Assembly: GCA_003235365.1 (NCBI GenBank)
Contig: QJWJ01000023.1
Location: 1 to 34,952 of the forward strand
DNA: 34,952 nucleotides
Source: Deltaproteobacteria bacterium
GTDB lineage: Bacteria > Myxococcota_A > Polyangia > Polyangiales > Polyangiaceae
Direction: 5' to 3'
The number at the start of each line of letters is the position of its first letter. Positions within the stretch are counted from its first letter, which is position 1. A model generated the notes under the pieces. That model saw nothing but the letters and a program-made list of their open reading frames with translations. It was not told where the DNA came from and searched no databases. Shown here one piece after another: positions 33,153 to 34,952 of this stretch. A program made the translations under genes and the position numbers.

Positions 33153-34739
33153 ATGCTCAGGACACGAACGGATCTGTGGCTGATGGCGCTGATGGGCAGT
33201 CTGGGCCTCAACGGCGGCTGCGGCGCCAACACCGAGGGGCAGCCTTCACCCTCTAGAACCGCGCAACCCGACCCCGGGCAGCCAGAGCAATCGGATGCGG
33301 GCACGAGTCCGTCCGTCGATCCGAACCGCGACTTGTCGATGCCCGCGTTGATCGATGACGCCAATCCGGCCGCGAACCAGCCGTCTGTCGATCCGGATTG
33401 CGACGTGTCGACACCGGTGATGATAGGTGACGTCGATACGAGCACGGCAACCTGCACCAACGGCATCGTGCACCGACCCGGACCCGTCCATTGCCCCAAC
33501 ACCCTGGCGGAGCGTCCTCAGACAGGCCCCAAAGACTGGCCGGGCACGTGCAAGCTCGACTCCGAATGCAGCGACGCGCCCTATGGGTATTGCGGGACCC
33601 AAGGAATTGGCCCCTTGATCTGCAAGTACGGCTGCGTCACCGACGCCGATTGCGCCGAGAACCAGCTGTGCCAGTGTGGCGAGACGATCGGCACGTGTGT
33701 CGATGCGACCTGTCGCAGCGATGCGGAATGCTCCGACGGCCAGTTGTGCGCACAGTTCTTTCGCCGAATCGGGTGGGATTGCGGGGAACCTCCTCAGTAC
33801 GCCTGCCAAACCGACGCCGACGAGTGTCAGTGGGATTCCGACTGCCCCCGCGAGGCGTACAACTGCGCCGTCGAAGACGGCCGCCGCACCTGCCTGCCGA
33901 TATTCCCCGGGGGAGCTTGCGGTCGCCCGTTCTTGGTTGCCGGTGCGGCGCGGTTGGCGGCGTTGGGCGCTAGCGCCGATTGGTGCGTCGGATCTACAGA
34001 ATTGCCTGGCGCAGCGATCCGGGGTCACGTCGAGGTCCGCGCCAGCGACGCCCCGCTCGCTCGCTCGCAGCGCGAGTACCTCGGCCAATACTGGGCGCAA
34101 ATCGGCCTGATGGAACACGCCTCAATCGCCGCCTTTGCCCGCTTCACCTTGCAGCTGATGCAGCTCGGAGCCCCTTTCGAGTTGGTCACGGCAAGTCAGC
34201 AAGCCGCCCTCGACGAAACCAGGCACGCCCGAGACTGCTTCTCGCTCGCCCGGGGCTACCTCGACGGGCCCGTCGGGCCACAAGCCCTATCCATGACCGG
34301 AGCGTTGAACGTCTCTGACCTCGACGAAGTGCTGCGCTTGGTGTTTCGCGAAGGGTGCATTGGAGAGACCGTCGCCGCATTGCAGGCCTGTGAGGCGCTG
34401 GCGCTCTGCGAGGATCCGGCGGTAGCCGCCGTGTTGCGACGGATCAGCGCGGACGAAGCGCGGCACGCGGAACTGGCCTGGCGCTTCGTCGACTGGGCGC
34501 TGCAACACAATGCCGCGCTGTGCGACGTACTGGAGGCGGAGTGTGAACGCGCCGACACAGCGCAAGTGACTAACGCCGTGACGACGTCGTTCGACACCGC
34601 TCCGCACGGTGTCCTGTCTGCTCCGCAGCTGGCTCGAGTTGAGGCGGCGGCGTTGCGCGACGTGATAAGGCCCTGCGCAGCAGCCTTGATCGCCCGGCGA
34701 CGTGACCACGCGCTCGAACAGCGTCTGGCCCGCGCTTGA
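33153..34739 (+). CDS. Cys-rich lipoprotein with C-terminal diiron ferritin-like domain
   Basis: A 528-residue predicted lipoprotein; AGGAG lies 7 bases before ATG 33153. The signal peptide ends in LNGGC (Cys23). A Pro/Ser/Asp-rich linker (about 25-100) includes a 24-residue imperfect duplication. A Cys-rich part (83-278) has 23 cysteines, likely disulphide-bonded small modules of the DSEC…C type common in myxobacterial surface proteins. The C-terminal helical domain (about 305-525) has Glu321 (LMEHAS), Glu355-His358 (DETRHA), Glu405 (CIGETVA) and Glu435-His438 (DEARHAE). That is the E…ExxH…E…ExxH set of a diiron four-helix bundle. It could bind iron or act as an oxidase at the cell surface. 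No partner genes are nearby. Confidence 0.88.
   Translation: MLRTRTDLWLMALMGSLGLNGGCGANTEGQPSPSRTAQPDPGQPEQSDAGTSPSVDPNRDLSMPALIDDANPAANQPSVDPDCDVSTPVMIGDVDTSTATCTNGIVHRPGPVHCPNTLAERPQTGPKDWPGTCKLDSECSDAPYGYCGTQGIGPLICKYGCVTDADCAENQLCQCGETIGTCVDATCRSDAECSDGQLCAQFFRRIGWDCGEPPQYACQTDADECQWDSDCPREAYNCAVEDGRRTCLPIFPGGACGRPFLVAGAARLAALGASADWCVGSTELPGAAIRGHVEVRASDAPLARSQREYLGQYWAQIGLMEHASIAAFARFTLQLMQLGAPFELVTASQQAALDETRHARDCFSLARGYLDGPVGPQALSMTGALNVSDLDEVLRLVFREGCIGETVAALQACEALALCEDPAVAAVLRRISADEARHAELAWRFVDWALQHNAALCDVLEAECERADTAQVTNAVTTSFDTAPHGVLSAPQLARVEAAALRDVIRPCAAALIARRRDHALEQRLARA
33309..33452 (+). repeat. 72-bp imperfect tandem duplication within the ferritin-like lipoprotein gene
   Basis: Two in-frame copies (33309-33380 and 33381-33452) encode 24 residues each, starting PSVDPNRDLSMPALIDD and PSVDPDCDVSTPVMIGD. 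The first ~50 bases are well conserved and the rest has diverged. The repeat lies in the flexible linker after the lipobox. Confidence 0.6.
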
Positions 34740-34911
34740 TACGTCCCAGAATCGCGAAACGTTCTTCGATCACTCCTTGCTGACCTGAGCGTCGCTGCAA
34801 GTTGCCATGACAAACGAACGCCCCCGTCGACCGCGTTCACGTCGAAGCGCCGGGCTTGGGTGAAAATGTTTTCGTCCAAAGCATGGCGCGTCCAACGCTA
34901 AGGTTGCGCCC

Positions 34912-34952
34912 ATGAGGCCTCGAAGCGTCGCCCGGTTGTCACCAGAACTCGC
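34912..34952 (+). CDS. Possible 5' end of a gene (partial)
   Basis: ATG 34912 is preceded by AAGG about 9 bases upstream and opens a frame (MRPRSVARLSPEL) that runs off the window. Thirteen codons are too few to identify anything. The spacer 34740-34911 shows no other gene. Confidence 0.25.
   Translation, partial: MRPRSVARLSPEL

Overview
The window is 34,952 bases of dense, GC-rich (roughly 60-65% by eye) bacterial chromosome with about 20 protein genes and no rRNA, tRNA, CRISPR array or prophage that I can see. The mix of genes suggests a member of the Myxococcota (Polyangia-like): many multidomain two-component proteins, Cys-rich lipoproteins, a ferritin-like surface lipoprotein, two-subunit glycine decarboxylase, and frequent GTG/TTG starts. 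The taxonomic call is inference from gene content, not from a marker gene.

Region 1 (122-13477) is a signalling island of seven proteins: a histidine kinase with an ethylene-receptor-like membrane domain; a REC-REC-GGDEF-EAL protein (cyclic-di-GMP); an 888-residue hybrid kinase with three N-terminal receiver-like domains; a single-domain response regulator translationally coupled to a CheB-CheR-coil-PAS fusion; and a double-membrane-span HAMP kinase whose ATP-binding domain looks degenerate, overlapping a second single-domain response regulator. None has a recognisable DNA-binding output, so the outputs appear to be cyclic-di-GMP, protein methylation/demethylation and protein-protein phosphotransfer.

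Region 2 (13644-18488) holds housekeeping-type genes: lysA (diaminopimelate decarboxylase, E. coli-like), convergent across a strong bidirectional hairpin with a stand-alone EF-G gene (fusA2-like), then a class V aminotransferase.

Region 3 (18573-25553) is the most interesting part. A DUF354 glycosyltransferase-fold gene is followed by a tight + strand operon: lysine 2,3-aminomutase (kamA), two different D-Ala-D-Ala-ligase-like ATP-grasp enzymes, a GNAT acetyltransferase fused to a class II histone-deacetylase/acetylpolyamine-amidohydrolase domain (TTG start with AAGGAG), and a second GNAT. The last four genes are nearly contiguous or overlap. I infer a pathway that makes a beta-lysine amide or short peptide with acetylation and deacetylation steps; the product is unknown to me.

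Region 4 (25567-34952) is mostly on the - strand: a lipoprotein resembling zinc-dependent N-formylglutamate-amidohydrolase-like enzymes, a TerC-family membrane protein, pgi, gcvPB, a small acidic-tailed lipoprotein, and an aspartate/aromatic aminotransferase. A ~135-bp TA-flanked inverted-repeat element (MITE-like) lies just upstream of a + strand Cys-rich lipoprotein with a C-terminal diiron ferritin-like domain. A possible new gene begins at the very end.
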